Assembly: GCF_032911445.1 (NCBI RefSeq) | Contig: NZ_JAWJEJ010000002.1 | Location: 434,001 to 498,000 of the forward strand | Length of the DNA: 64,000 bases | Direction: 5' to 3' | From: Sphingomonas sp. HF-S4 | Lineage (GTDB): Bacteria > Pseudomonadota > Alphaproteobacteria > Sphingomonadales > Sphingomonadaceae | Shown here: positions 8,905 to 16,757 of the stretch, in pieces | How positions within the stretch are numbered: the first letter of the stretch is position 1 | How the letters are laid out: every line of letters begins with the position of its first letter | Translations under genes and position numbers: made by a program | The notes under the pieces: model-generated | The model's input: only the letters and a program-made list of their open reading frames with translations | What the model was told of the DNA's origin: nothing | The model's database searches: none

Positions 8905-9798
8905 ATGGTTTCGATTGTACCGCTGATTGCCGGCGTCGAGCTCGGCGGCACCAAATGCATCGCGACGCTCGGCACCGGGCCCGGCGACGTGCGCGCGCAG
9001 CAGACGATCCCGACCACCGATCCGGAGACGACGCTGGCGGCGATCGAGGCGGTGCTCGACGGCTGGCGCTTCGACGCGATCGGCGTGGCGAGCTTTGGCC
9101 CGCTCCAGCTTGACACCGGTGCACCCGATTATGGCGCGATCACTGTGACGACCAAGCCGGGCTGGAGCGGCACCGATCTCGTCCGCGGGCTCGATCGACG
9201 CTATGGCCGGCCGATCGGCTTCCAGACCGACGTCAACGGTGCGGCGCTTGCCGAGGGGCGCTGGGGTGCGGCGCTGGGGCTCTCGACCCATGCCTACATC
9301 ACGATCGGCACCGGCGTTGGCGTCGGGCTGGTCGCGGGCGGGCGACCGGTGCAGGGCGTCGCGCATGGCGAGGCCGGGCACATGCGCGTGCCGCGTGCGC
9401 CGGGCGACAGCTATGCCGGCTGGTGCCGCTTCCACGGCGATTGCGTCGAAGGGCTGATCTCGGGCCCCGCGCTGGCCGAGCGCTTCGGTCGGCCGGGCAG
9501 GGAACTCGCGGAGGACCGCCCCGAATGGGATCTATTCGTCCACGATCTGGGCGGGCTGCTCCACAACCTCGTCACGCTCGCCGCGCCCGAGCGGATCGCG
9601 ATCGGCGGCGGGGTGATCGCCGCGCGCGAGCACCTGTTGCCGCGATTGCGGGCGCGGCTCGCGGAAAGCCTGGGCGGCTATGGCTCGCTGGCCGGTTATG
9701 CCGAGGAACTCGACGCGCGGCTGGGCCCGCCAGGGCTCGGCGCGATGGCGGGGCCGCTCGGGGCGCTGGCGGTGGGGCTGGAGGTGGTAGGGGGCTGA
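8905..9798 (+). CDS. ROK family sugar kinase (fructokinase-like)
   Basis: 297 aa. The N-terminus holds the ROK phosphate-binding motif ELGGTKC, and the centre has the catalytic and zinc region GEAGHMRVPR followed by CRFHGDCVEGLISGPA, the CxxHxxC-type ROK signature found in fructokinases and mannokinases. The family phosphorylates hexoses with ATP in the cytoplasm; fructose is the likeliest substrate by family. It follows the large TonB receptor by 64 bases and could be co-transcribed. The last 236 bases are repeated at 10565-10801, so this gene's 3' end was involved in a duplication or insertion event. Confidence 0.9.
   Translation: MVSIVPLIAGVELGGTKCIATLGTGPGDVRAQQTIPTTDPETTLAAIEAVLDGWRFDAIGVASFGPLQLDTGAPDYGAITVTTKPGWSGTDLVRGLDRRYGRPIGFQTDVNGAALAEGRWGAALGLSTHAYITIGTGVGVGLVAGGRPVQGVAHGEAGHMRVPRAPGDSYAGWCRFHGDCVEGLISGPALAERFGRPGRELAEDRPEWDLFVHDLGGLLHNLVTLAAPERIAIGGGVIAAREHLLPRLRARLAESLGGYGSLAGYAEELDARLGPPGLGAMAGPLGALAVGLEVVGG
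9563..9798 (+). repeat. Copy A of a direct repeat (3' end of the ROK kinase gene)
   Basis: This part of the kinase gene aligns with 10565-10801 almost without gaps. The encoded stretches share PERIAIGGGVIAAREH, then PRLRARLAESLGGYGSLAGY and DRLGPPGLGA-like sequence, with scattered substitutions near the end. The two copies are separated by about 766 bases. Confidence 0.9.
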
Positions 9799-10011
9799 AC
9801 AGGCGCGGTGGACCGGAAGCTCGACGAGCATGAGAGAGGTAGGCGCCAACAGCCACGCGCCTGAACTAGGCCCTCAGAGTCGGCGCTGCGCTTCCCGAAC
9901 CGCAATCTGATGGAATCAACCCCTTGCCTGCGCGTTCTGCTTCGGCGAGGTTCCCGGCTTGGCGGACGCGTTCGCGACCCGTATTTTCATCGAGACCGGG
10001 ATGTGGCGCCC
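9799..10011 (+). other. Spacer between the kinase gene and the unknown 182-aa gene; nothing identified
   Basis: No plausible start, RNA gene or repeat is visible here. An upstream extension of the following frame begins at 9910, but its translation is Arg-rich and looks non-coding. Confidence 0.4.
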
Positions 10012-10560
10012 ATGAGCGGAATCAGCATCAAAATCTCCGGAATTTCACCGCAGGTGGCGGCGATCACCGTGCGGATTGTCGGCGATGGATGCCTGACCGG
10101 AGGCGCGGCGGGTTTCAGCTTGTCCGGCGCCACGCACGGCGTTGCGCTCACCGGCGACACAATCCGCTTCACACCGGCCTTCCAGGGTTCGGCGACGCAG
10201 AATATCGATCTTGCGATCGCCATGCCGCTGGGTTCCGATGGCGATCCCGTGATCCAGATCGACGCCGAACTCGGCGTGCTTGCGGCGGGCGCCGCGACCT
10301 CTCCGCCACTGTTCCCGGGCCCGTGGCCGAACCCGTCCTCCTTATTGGGCAGGCCTTCTGGGATTGGGTTCGGCGAGGTGGCGGGGACCCTCGGGCAATT
10401 CCTGCCCTTTGCGCAGTCGCCAGCAGGTATGGGGCCGTTCTCGCCGGCAGCGCCGGCGGTGGAACAGCAGATCACCGTCGCATGGCCAACTGCAACCGAG
10501 CGGCGGAGCGAGCGGGCAGCGGTCGGCATGCCGCTGACCCTCGCTGGATATGCCGGATAG
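10012..10560 (+). CDS. Unknown protein of about 182 aa lying between two copies of the kinase 3' end
   Basis: The ATG at 10012 starts MSGISIKISGISPQVAAITV. The first 90 residues alternate hydrophobic and polar positions in a beta-rich manner (SLSGATHGVALTGDTIRFTP); the second half is rich in Pro, Gly and Ala (FPGPWPNPSSLLGRPSG). No signal peptide, membrane segment or known family is seen. The N-terminal half has amino-acid use typical of a real protein, but the C-terminal half is less convincing and may be partly shadow sequence. It sits entirely inside the segment bounded by the duplicated kinase end, so it may have arrived with that event. Confidence 0.5.
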   Translation: MSGISIKISGISPQVAAITVRIVGDGCLTGGAAGFSLSGATHGVALTGDTIRFTPAFQGSATQNIDLAIAMPLGSDGDPVIQIDAELGVLAAGAATSPPLFPGPWPNPSSLLGRPSGIGFGEVAGTLGQFLPFAQSPAGMGPFSPAAPAVEQQITVAWPTATERRSERAAVGMPLTLAGYAG

Positions 10561-10564
10561 CCTG

Positions 10565-10801
10565 ACAACCTGGTCACCGTCGCTGCCGCCCGAGCGGATC
10601 GCGATCGGCGGCGGGGTGATCGCGGCGCGCGAGCACCTGTTCCCGCGATTGCGGGCACGGTTGGCGGAAAGCCTGGGCGGCTATGGCTCGCTGGCCGGCT
10701 ATGTGGGGGAGTTCGACGACAGGCTGGGTCCGCCGGGGTTAGGCGCGATAGCGGGACCGCTAGGGGCGCTGGCGGTTAGCCTCGGCGCGGTAGGCGCCTG
10801 A
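10565..10801 (+). pseudogene. Copy B: duplicated 3' fragment of the ROK kinase
   Basis: This encodes the last roughly 75 residues of a ROK kinase (PERIAIGGGVIAAREH, ESLGGYGSLAGY, GPPGLGAIAGPLGALAV) and ends in TGA. It lacks the ATP-binding and zinc regions, so it cannot be a functional kinase. Compared with copy A it has about a dozen amino-acid changes, so the duplication is not brand new. An in-frame ATG at 10550 exists but has no convincing ribosome binding site. It could be the displaced original end of the kinase gene after an insertion, or a decayed tandem duplicate. Confidence 0.8.
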
Positions 10802-11015
10802 GACGGGACTGCGCCTCGCGCTCGATGGTTAGTAAAGGTTAGGCGAAACGCAGTTTGCGCGCATGGGTGCCCGACGTTTCAGAGAGCAATCATGAAAGCT
10901 TAGCGCCCTAGGCAAGCAGACGAAATCCTACATTGCAAGGGTGATGACTGGGATTGGGTGGATTGCAGACATCAGCGGGGCTTCCAACTTTCCAACCCGC
11001 CGCTACCGTTGGATT
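10802..11015 (+). other. AT-richer spacer before the MltR-like gene
   Basis: No gene is visible. Base composition becomes less GC-rich here than in the flanking core genes, which continues into the next gene. No att-like repeat or terminator was recognised. Confidence 0.4.
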
Positions 11016-11600
11016 ATGCCGAACCAAACTAAAAAGCGCGCACGGCGTCGTACCAAGGCTTTGCCGCCAACACCTGCATTCAAACGCATTAACTCTCTCA
11101 AGAAGGTGCCGGACCTCACAGCCGCCATCACAGCGGCCACTTTGCTCGAAGGTGCGCTTGAGCGTGCTTTGACGAAGCGCATGGCTCGAATGACAGCGGC
11201 TGAGCACAATCAGCTTTTCCATTCCGGTCCGCTTCGCAATTTCCAACCGAAGGTAGATATGGGCCGTGCGCTTGCTCTATTCGGCGCCGAAACGGAGGCA
11301 GATTTTAGAGCCGTGGCCCAAGTTCGCAACGAGTTCGCCCACAGCTTCTCCGATGTCGAATTTACCACACCCAAGATCAGTAAAATCTGTTTTGAAATGA
11401 AGCGACCCGAGAAACGTGCTGTCGATTTATTTTCGGGTACGTGGGGAGAAGAAGACCGCATCCTAACCGATACGGAAGTGCTGTCCTCGCCAAAATTTAG
11501 ATATTTGAAGACGGTCTCAATGCTGCTGTTGCTATTGGAAGGCTCAACCTTGCAACGTCCAAAGCGAGATCGGGCAACTTGGCCAAGGTTTAATTCTTAG
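11016..11600 (+). CDS. MltR-like (mannitol repressor family) protein
   Basis: About 194 aa from ATG 11016; an upstream start at 10941 gives an unlikely extension. After a basic tail (KKRARRRTK), the core has GALERALTKRM, then GPLRNFQPKVDMGRALALFG and RAVAQVRNEFAHSF. This arrangement (a helix with LLE-ALE, a 'F..K..MG.AL.LFG' segment, then 'IRN.FAH') is that of MltR, an all-helical protein that in enterics represses the mannitol operon, although homologues often occur without mannitol genes. No mannitol genes are nearby. Codon use and lower GC differ from neighbours, suggesting horizontal acquisition. The regulatory role here is inference. Confidence 0.65.
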   Translation: MPNQTKKRARRRTKALPPTPAFKRINSLKKVPDLTAAITAATLLEGALERALTKRMARMTAAEHNQLFHSGPLRNFQPKVDMGRALALFGAETEADFRAVAQVRNEFAHSFSDVEFTTPKISKICFEMKRPEKRAVDLFSGTWGEEDRILTDTEVLSSPKFRYLKTVSMLLLLLEGSTLQRPKRDRATWPRFNS

Positions 11601-11637
11601 AGGAACGTCCGCAATGGGGCGAAAGCGGTCGAATGCC

Positions 11638-12261
11638 TCAGATCACGTCCATGTCGGTCTTGTAGTGATGCCATGCCAGGATCGCCGCTGCCCCCCGATG
11701 CGGGCTCCACGGCAGCGACCACGCCCGCACCTGCTTTTCCGATGGTCGCTCGGCATGGCCGAGGATGCGGCCGATCTCGATCTGCACCGCCAGGTCGCCT
11801 GCCGGCCAGATGTCGGGGCGACCCTCGGCGAAGAGCAGGTAGATCTCGGCGGACCAGCGGCCGATGCCCTTGATCCGCGTGAGTGCGGCGATGGCTTCCT
11901 CGTCGTCCTCGGGCAGATGCGCGAGGTCGAGCCGGCCGCTGGTGACTTCGTCGGCAAGGCTGCGGGCGTACCCCGCTTTCTGGCGCGAGAGGCCGGCAGC
12001 GCGCAGTTCCTCGTCGGTGGCGTTGGCGACGGTGTCGGGGTTGGTGAGGTCGCCCAGGCCGGCGGCGAGCTTGTTCCAGATCGATTGCGCCGCGGCGACG
12101 CTGACCTGCTGGCCGACGATCGTGCGCAGCAAGGTCTCGTAGCCGCGGTCGCGCAGCCGCGGTTCGGGATAGCCGGCGCGCTTGACCGCCGCGGCAAAGG
12201 CGGGCTCGACCTTGGCAAGCGCGTCGATCGAGGCCTTCAGCTGGCTTTCACTCAGGCCCAT
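11638..12261 (-). CDS. alkA: DNA-3-methyladenine glycosylase II (AlkA family)
   Basis: 207 aa HhH-GPD base-excision repair glycosylase that removes alkylated bases from DNA. The helix-hairpin-helix reads [16 protein letters not shown] (about 128-142), and the catalytic Asp is in WPAGDLAVQ (Asp156). The early segment [16 protein letters not shown] is typical of the family's first core helix. There is no N-terminal Ada or TBP-like extension, so this is the short bacterial form. The gene is convergent with the MltR-like gene and divergent from the ferredoxin gene, with 62 bases between the last two starts. Confidence 0.93.
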   Translation of the reverse strand: MGLSESQLKASIDALAKVEPAFAAAVKRAGYPEPRLRDRGYETLLRTIVGQQVSVAAAQSIWNKLAAGLGDLTNPDTVANATDEELRAAGLSRQKAGYARSLADEVTSGRLDLAHLPEDDEEAIAALTRIKGIGRWSAEIYLLFAEGRPDIWPAGDLAVQIEIGRILGHAERPSEKQVRAWSLPWSPHRGAAAILAWHHYKTDMDVI

Positions 12262-12323
12262 ATAGCGGCATCCTTGAATCGAGGGGGCATCGGCGGCATG
12301 GGTGGCAGGCCAAGGAGAATTGC

Positions 12324-12641
12324 ATGCCCAAGCTTATCGTCGTCACCAGGGAAGGGGAAGAACGCGAAGTCGAGGGCGAGACGGGCCTGAGCGTGATGGA
12401 AGTGATCCGCGACAACGGGTTCGACGAGCTGCTCGCCATCTGCGGCGGCTGCTGCAGTTGCGCGACGTGCCACGTCCATGTCGACCCGGAATTTGCGGCC
12501 AAACTGCCGCCGATGAGCGAGGACGAGAACGACCTGCTCGACAGCTCGATGGACCGCGACGAACGCTCGCGACTATCGTGCCAGCTGCAGTTCACCCCGG
12601 CGCTGGACGGGCTGCGGGTGACGATCGCCGCGGAGGATTGA
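12324..12641 (+). CDS. Plant/adrenodoxin-type [2Fe-2S] ferredoxin
   Basis: 105 aa electron carrier. Cluster ligands fit C-x5-C-x2-C with a distal Cys: Cys40, Cys46, Cys49 and Cys86 (LSCQL), the adrenodoxin/putidaredoxin spacing. Extra cysteines at 43 and 44 give the run [10 protein letters not shown]. The ATG follows a clear AAGGAGA ribosome binding site. Ferredoxins of this class feed electrons to P450s or to Fe-S assembly; the P450 in this window is 7 kb away, so a link is only possible. It is a single-gene unit between alkA (divergent) and the hybrid kinase (convergent). Confidence 0.93.
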   Translation: MPKLIVVTREGEEREVEGETGLSVMEVIRDNGFDELLAICGGCCSCATCHVHVDPEFAAKLPPMSEDENDLLDSSMDRDERSRLSCQLQFTPALDGLRVTIAAED

Positions 12642-12672
12642 GCTGATCGCTCTCCGGCGGCGCCAGACGAGC

Positions 12673-14631
12673 CTAGCGCCGCTTGCGCGGGGCGAACTTG
12701 ACCACGGTGCCTTGCGAATGCCGCGCGGCGACAGCGACTTCGACCGCGGATAGCAGCTGGTTCTGGCGAAACGGCTTGGCCAGCCTCGGCAGATCCTCGG
12801 CAGTGCCCTCGGGCAGTTCGGCATAGCCCGAGACGAGCAGCACCGGCAGCGTCGGCCAGCCGGCCTGCGCGGCCAAGGCGAGCTGGGCGCCGTTCATTTC
12901 GGGCATCGCGAAGTCTGTGACGAGCAGGTCGACGCGGTTCTCGCTGAGCAGCTGGAGCGCGGCCTTGCCCGACTGGGCCTGGAACACGCGATGCCCGGCA
13001 TCTTCGAGCATCGCCGCAGTGTTGGTCAGCACCAGCGCATCGTCGTCGACCGCCAGCACGACGAGCTGGCCTTGCGCGTTGGCCGCGCCGGCATCGACTG
13101 CGGCGCGCGGCTCGGCCTGGCCGTCGGAGGCGGGGAGCCAGATGTCGGCGGTGGTGCCTTCGCCGCTGCGGCTGTCGAGCAGCAGACGGCCGCCGCATTG
13201 CTCGGCAAAGCCCTGGACCATCGAAAGCCCCAGCCCGGTGCCCTTGCCGACGCCCTTGGTCGTGTAGAACGGCTCGGTGGCGCGCGCGAGCGTATCCGCA
13301 TCCATGCCGCGCCCGGTGTCGCTCACCGACAGGCAGACATAGTCGCCGGCGCGGAGGCCCTCGCCCGGCAGGACGTGCTCCTCGCGCGCCGCGATCACGA
13401 TCCGGCCACCCGCTGGCATCGCATCGCGCGCGTTGACCGCTAGGTTGAGCAGCGCGAGCTCGAGCTGCGCGGGATCGGCGCGGACATGCTTCACCAGCAG
13501 CGGAAACTGGGTGTCGATCCGCACGCCGCCGCCGATCGTGTGCTGGAGCAGCTCGGCCATGCCACGGACCAGTGCCGTGGGGTCGACGGTCTCGAGCTTC
13601 AATTCCTGCTTGCGGGCGAAGGCGAGCATGCGCTGGGTCAGCGTAGCGCCGCGCTCGGCCGCTTTCATCGCATTGTCGATGAAACGCGAGATATCGCCGC
13701 CACCGGCCATTTTCCGGCGCGCGAGATCGAGGCTCCCGACGATCGCGGCGAGCAGATTGTTGAAATCATGCGCGACGCCGCCGGTGAGCTTACCGATCGC
13801 CTCCATCTTCTGCGCCTGGAAAAACGCCTCGCGCGCCTGTTCGAGCGCGAGCTGCGACTGGCGGCGCTCGGTCAGGTCGCGGGTGATCTTGGCGAAGCCG
13901 ATCAGCGTCCCCGAGGGATCGTGGATCGGATCGAGAACGACGTTCGCCCAGAAGCGCGTGCCGTCCTTGCGGACGCGCCAGCCCTCGGCCTCGAACCGGC
14001 CCTCGTCACGCGCGGCGGCGAGCGCCTTGCGCGGGATGCCGGCTTCGCGATCCTCTTCGGTGTAGAAGCTGGAGAAGTGCCGGCCGATGATCTCGTCGGC
14101 GACATAGCCCTTGAAGCGCTCGGCCCCGGCATTCCAGCTGGCGACATGCCCGTCCACGTCGAGCATGTAGATGGCGTAATCGGTCACGCTCTCGACGAGC
14201 AGGCGAAAGCGTTCCTCGCTGCGGCGCAGGGCCTCGTCGTTGGCGCGGCGCTCGGTCAGGTCGCGGGTTACCTTGGCGAAACCGATCAACCCGCCCGAGG
14301 GCGCGCGGATCGGCTCGATGACGACATTGGCCCAGAATTGCGTGCCGTCCTTGCGGACGCGCCAGCCCTCGGCCTCGAACCGGCCGTCCTGCTCGGCGGT
14401 GCGCAGCGCGAAGGCGGGGACCTCCGCGGCGCGATCCTCGATCGTGTAGAAGCGCGAGAAATGCTGGCCGATGATCTCGTCGGGGGCATAGCCCTTGAAG
14501 CGCTCGGCCCCGGCATTCCAGCTGACCACGATGCCCGTGGGATCGAGCATGTAGATGGCGTGATCGCCGACGCTCTGGACGAGCAGGTCGAAACGATTGG
14601 TGCCGGGCGCCAAGGAAGCGTCGGTCGTCAT
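12673..14631 (-). CDS. Hybrid sensor histidine kinase, PAS-PAS-HisKA-HATPase-REC
   Basis: 652 aa, soluble. Two near-identical PAS domains (about 10-120 and 140-245) each carry YMLD, SWNAGAERFKGY and DEIIG motifs, followed by PAC segments with EGWRVRKDGT. The H-box GGVAHDFNNLLAAI has the phospho-acceptor His288. The ATPase has DTGRGMD and GTGLGLSMV, and a C-terminal receiver domain has the phospho-acceptor Asp573 (LLVTDFAMPEMNG). No membrane segments are seen, so it senses a cytoplasmic cue such as light, redox state or a ligand; the FKGYxxDEIIG type is common in alphaproteobacteria. The two PAS repeats probably arose by internal duplication. No partner response regulator is adjacent. Confidence 0.93.
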   Translation of the reverse strand: MTTDASLAPGTNRFDLLVQSVGDHAIYMLDPTGIVVSWNAGAERFKGYAPDEIIGQHFSRFYTIEDRAAEVPAFALRTAEQDGRFEAEGWRVRKDGTQFWANVVIEPIRAPSGGLIGFAKVTRDLTERRANDEALRRSEERFRLLVESVTDYAIYMLDVDGHVASWNAGAERFKGYVADEIIGRHFSSFYTEEDREAGIPRKALAAARDEGRFEAEGWRVRKDGTRFWANVVLDPIHDPSGTLIGFAKITRDLTERRQSQLALEQAREAFFQAQKMEAIGKLTGGVAHDFNNLLAAIVGSLDLARRKMAGGGDISRFIDNAMKAAERGATLTQRMLAFARKQELKLETVDPTALVRGMAELLQHTIGGGVRIDTQFPLLVKHVRADPAQLELALLNLAVNARDAMPAGGRIVIAAREEHVLPGEGLRAGDYVCLSVSDTGRGMDADTLARATEPFYTTKGVGKGTGLGLSMVQGFAEQCGGRLLLDSRSGEGTTADIWLPASDGQAEPRAAVDAGAANAQGQLVVLAVDDDALVLTNTAAMLEDAGHRVFQAQSGKAALQLLSENRVDLLVTDFAMPEMNGAQLALAAQAGWPTLPVLLVSGYAELPEGTAEDLPRLAKPFRQNQLLSAVEVAVAARHSQGTVVKFAPRKRR

Positions 14632-14716
14632 GGGTTCCCTCGCGGGCCCACCTATGACCCGGCTCAGGCCCCAAAACGCGCGTGCCGGACCTCGGTTCCC
14701 GGGCCGGCGGCGCCGG

Positions 14717-15481
14717 TCAGAAGGGCAGCCAGCGCTGCTTCTCGCTGAACTTCATGTATCCTGCGTTGACGCCGAGCCGCCAGCCGACGCCGAGGCGCAC
14801 CGGGATCAGCACGACATCGCCGCGGCGCATATAGCTCGCCGAGAAGCCGCCGACGAAATAGACGCGGCCCTCGCCCGCCGGGAAGCGCTTGTAGAGCTCC
14901 TGGCTGTCATAGAGATTGTAGACGAGCACGAAGACCTTGTTGGCGTCGCCGCCGACGTCGAAGCCGATCGACGGGCCGGTCCAGTAGACCTTGCGCTGGC
15001 CCTCGATCTTGTGGAACAGCTCGCCCGAGCCGTAGCGTAGCCCGACGCCGATCGCGCCGCCGGCTTCGCGCCCGGCGATATAGGCATTGGGCTCGCCCTG
15101 GTCCTTGAGGATGTCCTCGACGATTCCGGCAAGGCCCGAGGCGCCCTTCCCGAATACGCCCTCTGCGGCGGCGAGCAGGTCGTCGCGGGCATAGGTGTCG
15201 TTGGCGGCCGAGGCGCGGGCATTGGCGGCGGCATTGTTGGCGGGCGGCGGCGTGATGGGCTGGGGATAGACCGGTTGCGGATCGATGGGCGCCTCCCGCG
15301 GAACCTGCTGATAGGCGCCCTGATCGATCGGCTGGGGATCGTTGCGCGGCGGCGGGGGCGTGTCGAGGTCCGAATCGATCGCGGTGTTGGGATCGATCGT
15401 GGTGATCTGCGCCGCGGCGGGAACCGCGCCGAGCCCGAGCGCGGCCGTCGCCGCCCACAGCATCAAGGTCGCCAAGCGCAT
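14717..15481 (-). CDS. eipA: EipA family (DUF1134) periplasmic protein
   Basis: 254 aa. A signal peptide (about residues 1-24, AALGLGAVPAAA then Gln) is followed by a Pro-rich linker (about 40-85) and a compact beta-barrel domain with GLRYGSGELFHK, KVYWTGPSIGFD and RLGVGWRLGVNAGYM. This is the DUF1134/EipA layout; EipA in Brucella is a periplasmic protein needed for envelope integrity. The conserved C-terminal TKFS-type ending appears as YMKFSEKQRWLPF. It is transcribed alone, upstream of the hybrid kinase in the same direction with an 85-base gap. The assignment is by recognisable family pattern; its role in this organism is inferred. Confidence 0.85.
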   Translation of the reverse strand: MRLATLMLWAATAALGLGAVPAAAQITTIDPNTAIDSDLDTPPPPRNDPQPIDQGAYQQVPREAPIDPQPVYPQPITPPPANNAAANARASAANDTYARDDLLAAAEGVFGKGASGLAGIVEDILKDQGEPNAYIAGREAGGAIGVGLRYGSGELFHKIEGQRKVYWTGPSIGFDVGGDANKVFVLVYNLYDSQELYKRFPAGEGRVYFVGGFSASYMRRGDVVLIPVRLGVGWRLGVNAGYMKFSEKQRWLPF

Positions 15482-15638
15482 CCGTCAAACCCCCAAGAAA
15501 ATCCGGCGTTCACGCTAGGGCGATGTGCCTGACGCTGCAATGAACGGTCGGTAATGCGAATCGATTTTGCGCCAAGGCGGTTCTGCCGTTGATCGCGCAA
15601 AAGACCGTCGCTATAGGCCTCCGCTTCGAGCCTCTTGC

Positions 15639-15728
15639 GGAGACGTGGGTGAGTGGCTGAAACCAACGCTTTGCTAAAGCGTCATACGGGAAACCGTATC
15701 GAGGGTTCGAATCCCTCCGTCTCCGCCA
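15639..15728 (+). tRNA. tRNA-Ser(GCT)
   Basis: A 90-nt tRNA with acceptor stem GGAGACG paired to CGTCTCC and an encoded CCA end. The anticodon arm is ACGCT-TTGCTAA-AGCGT, giving anticodon GCT (reads AGC/AGU, serine). The long variable arm (CATACGG...CCGTATC) is typical of serine tRNAs, and the T arm is GAGGG-TTCGAAT-CCCTC. A lower-GC accessory stretch begins directly after it. Confidence 0.97.
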
Positions 15729-16133
15729 GTATTTTGATTTCATTGAGTTTTCTGAAATCGGGCTTCCCGGCTAACATGCCGGTAAAGGGGCCATGCGCGC
15801 CGATCTACGCCATCACAAAGCGATCGACGCCCCGGATCCATGATAACCCGAGCGGTCTTCCCTAGTGTGCGGTCGTCGTTGGATTCGACGATCCGGGAGA
15901 TTGTATCACGCGCGGGGTTCGGGGGGACTAGTTCGCATCGCTGCTCCCGGTAAGCGAAGGACTGAATGTTCGTGCGTTCCCTCGGCGCGGCGCGATGATG
16001 CGCTCTTCGCAAGCCGATATAGGCGGTTTGCCTCCTGAAAGCGGCGCGCGCACCATCCCGGTATCGGAACGCCATCGGCTGCATCCTCGCTCTATTCGCC
16101 GCAGGAATGCGCCAATTACCTTGCTAGGTGCGA
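15729..16133 (+). other. Gene-free region just after tRNA-Ser
   Basis: About 400 bases without a convincing gene on either strand; the longest frames are Arg-rich shadows. No integrase remnant and no second copy of the tRNA 3' end was found by eye. Confidence 0.4.
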
Positions 16134-16418
16134 CTACGATGCAGGTTGGTCGAAAACCGCGCTAGGAGGCTGCGGAAGTTCCACGCAACTCAGAATGTCG
16201 AGTTCCGGATGACCTTGCGGTCCCGGAGGGAATTTATCCCTGCGATGCGTCAGGCAAGCGAAACTGGAAACGAAAGGCCCTGCGCGGACAAGATCTTTTG
16301 GCGTCTGTGCATGCTCAACCAAATACCATCCGGAGTCCGGTATAATATAGGTTGAGTCTGAATGACTTGCACCTTGCGAAAAAATCGCTGCGAGCATGGC
16401 GACGATCATCCGCTTCAT
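16134..16418 (-). CDS. Small predicted secreted protein, about 94 aa
   Basis: The ATG at 16418 starts MKRMIVAMLAAIFSQGASHS, a plausible signal peptide, and is preceded by a GGGTGAGG ribosome binding site; a GTG at 16424 is two codons upstream. The mature part has WYLVEHAQ, AGPFVSSFACL and a second Cys in LDILSCVEL. The pattern 'WY-V ... GPF-S---C ... C' is recurrent in small alphaproteobacterial exported proteins of unknown function, and the two Cys could form a disulfide. It lies 340 bases downstream of the diiron gene on the same strand, but a long gap makes co-transcription uncertain. Confidence 0.5.
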   Translation of the reverse strand: MKRMIVAMLAAIFSQGASHSDSTYIIPDSGWYLVEHAQTPKDLVRAGPFVSSFACLTHRRDKFPPGPQGHPELDILSCVELPQPPSAVFDQPAS

Positions 16419-16757
16419 CCTCACCCGACGTTACCGATTACAAAAAATGGAGACGTCATCACCATTTTCGCCGCCATCAGACATGGTCTGTGACGAATTT
16501 ATGACAAAGTCAATCGTGGCTTACTGCTCACAGGTAGCGTTGTCAGGTGCAAAAAATCGAGCCGTTCTCAACTGACAGTTGGTGGGTGCGTTTCGAAGAA
16601 GCGATGCGGAACGTGTCGCTGGTCACGACTGCCGGCATCGGCTTGGGCAAAGTAAATAACCAGCGACGCATCTATCGAATGGTCGATGCGCCTCCGGCTG
16701 GCCTCAAATCATTCCGTCCCGATACCGCGACGAAATGATCCGGCTGCCCCGCGATCG
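16419..16757 (-). other. Gap between the diiron gene and the small secreted protein gene
   Basis: No supported gene. A 63-codon plus-strand frame starting GTG 16547 exists, but its second half overlaps the diiron gene's downstream region and has no family. No strong hairpin with a T-tract that would end the operon was recognised. Confidence 0.35.

Noticed and set aside
12322..12641. Link between the [2Fe-2S] ferredoxin and the P450
   Set aside because: They are 7 kb apart in separate units, and the P450 lacks the usual O2-activation motif, so a redox partnership is not supported.
15740..16084. Possible integrase remnant on the minus strand after tRNA-Ser
   Set aside because: The 114-codon translation has no integrase motifs (no R..HxxR..Y) and is Arg-rich, consistent with chance.
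16547..16738. 63-codon plus-strand frame near the end of the diiron gene
   Set aside because: Weak start, no family, and only partly free of overlap with the regulatory gap; not enough to call a gene.
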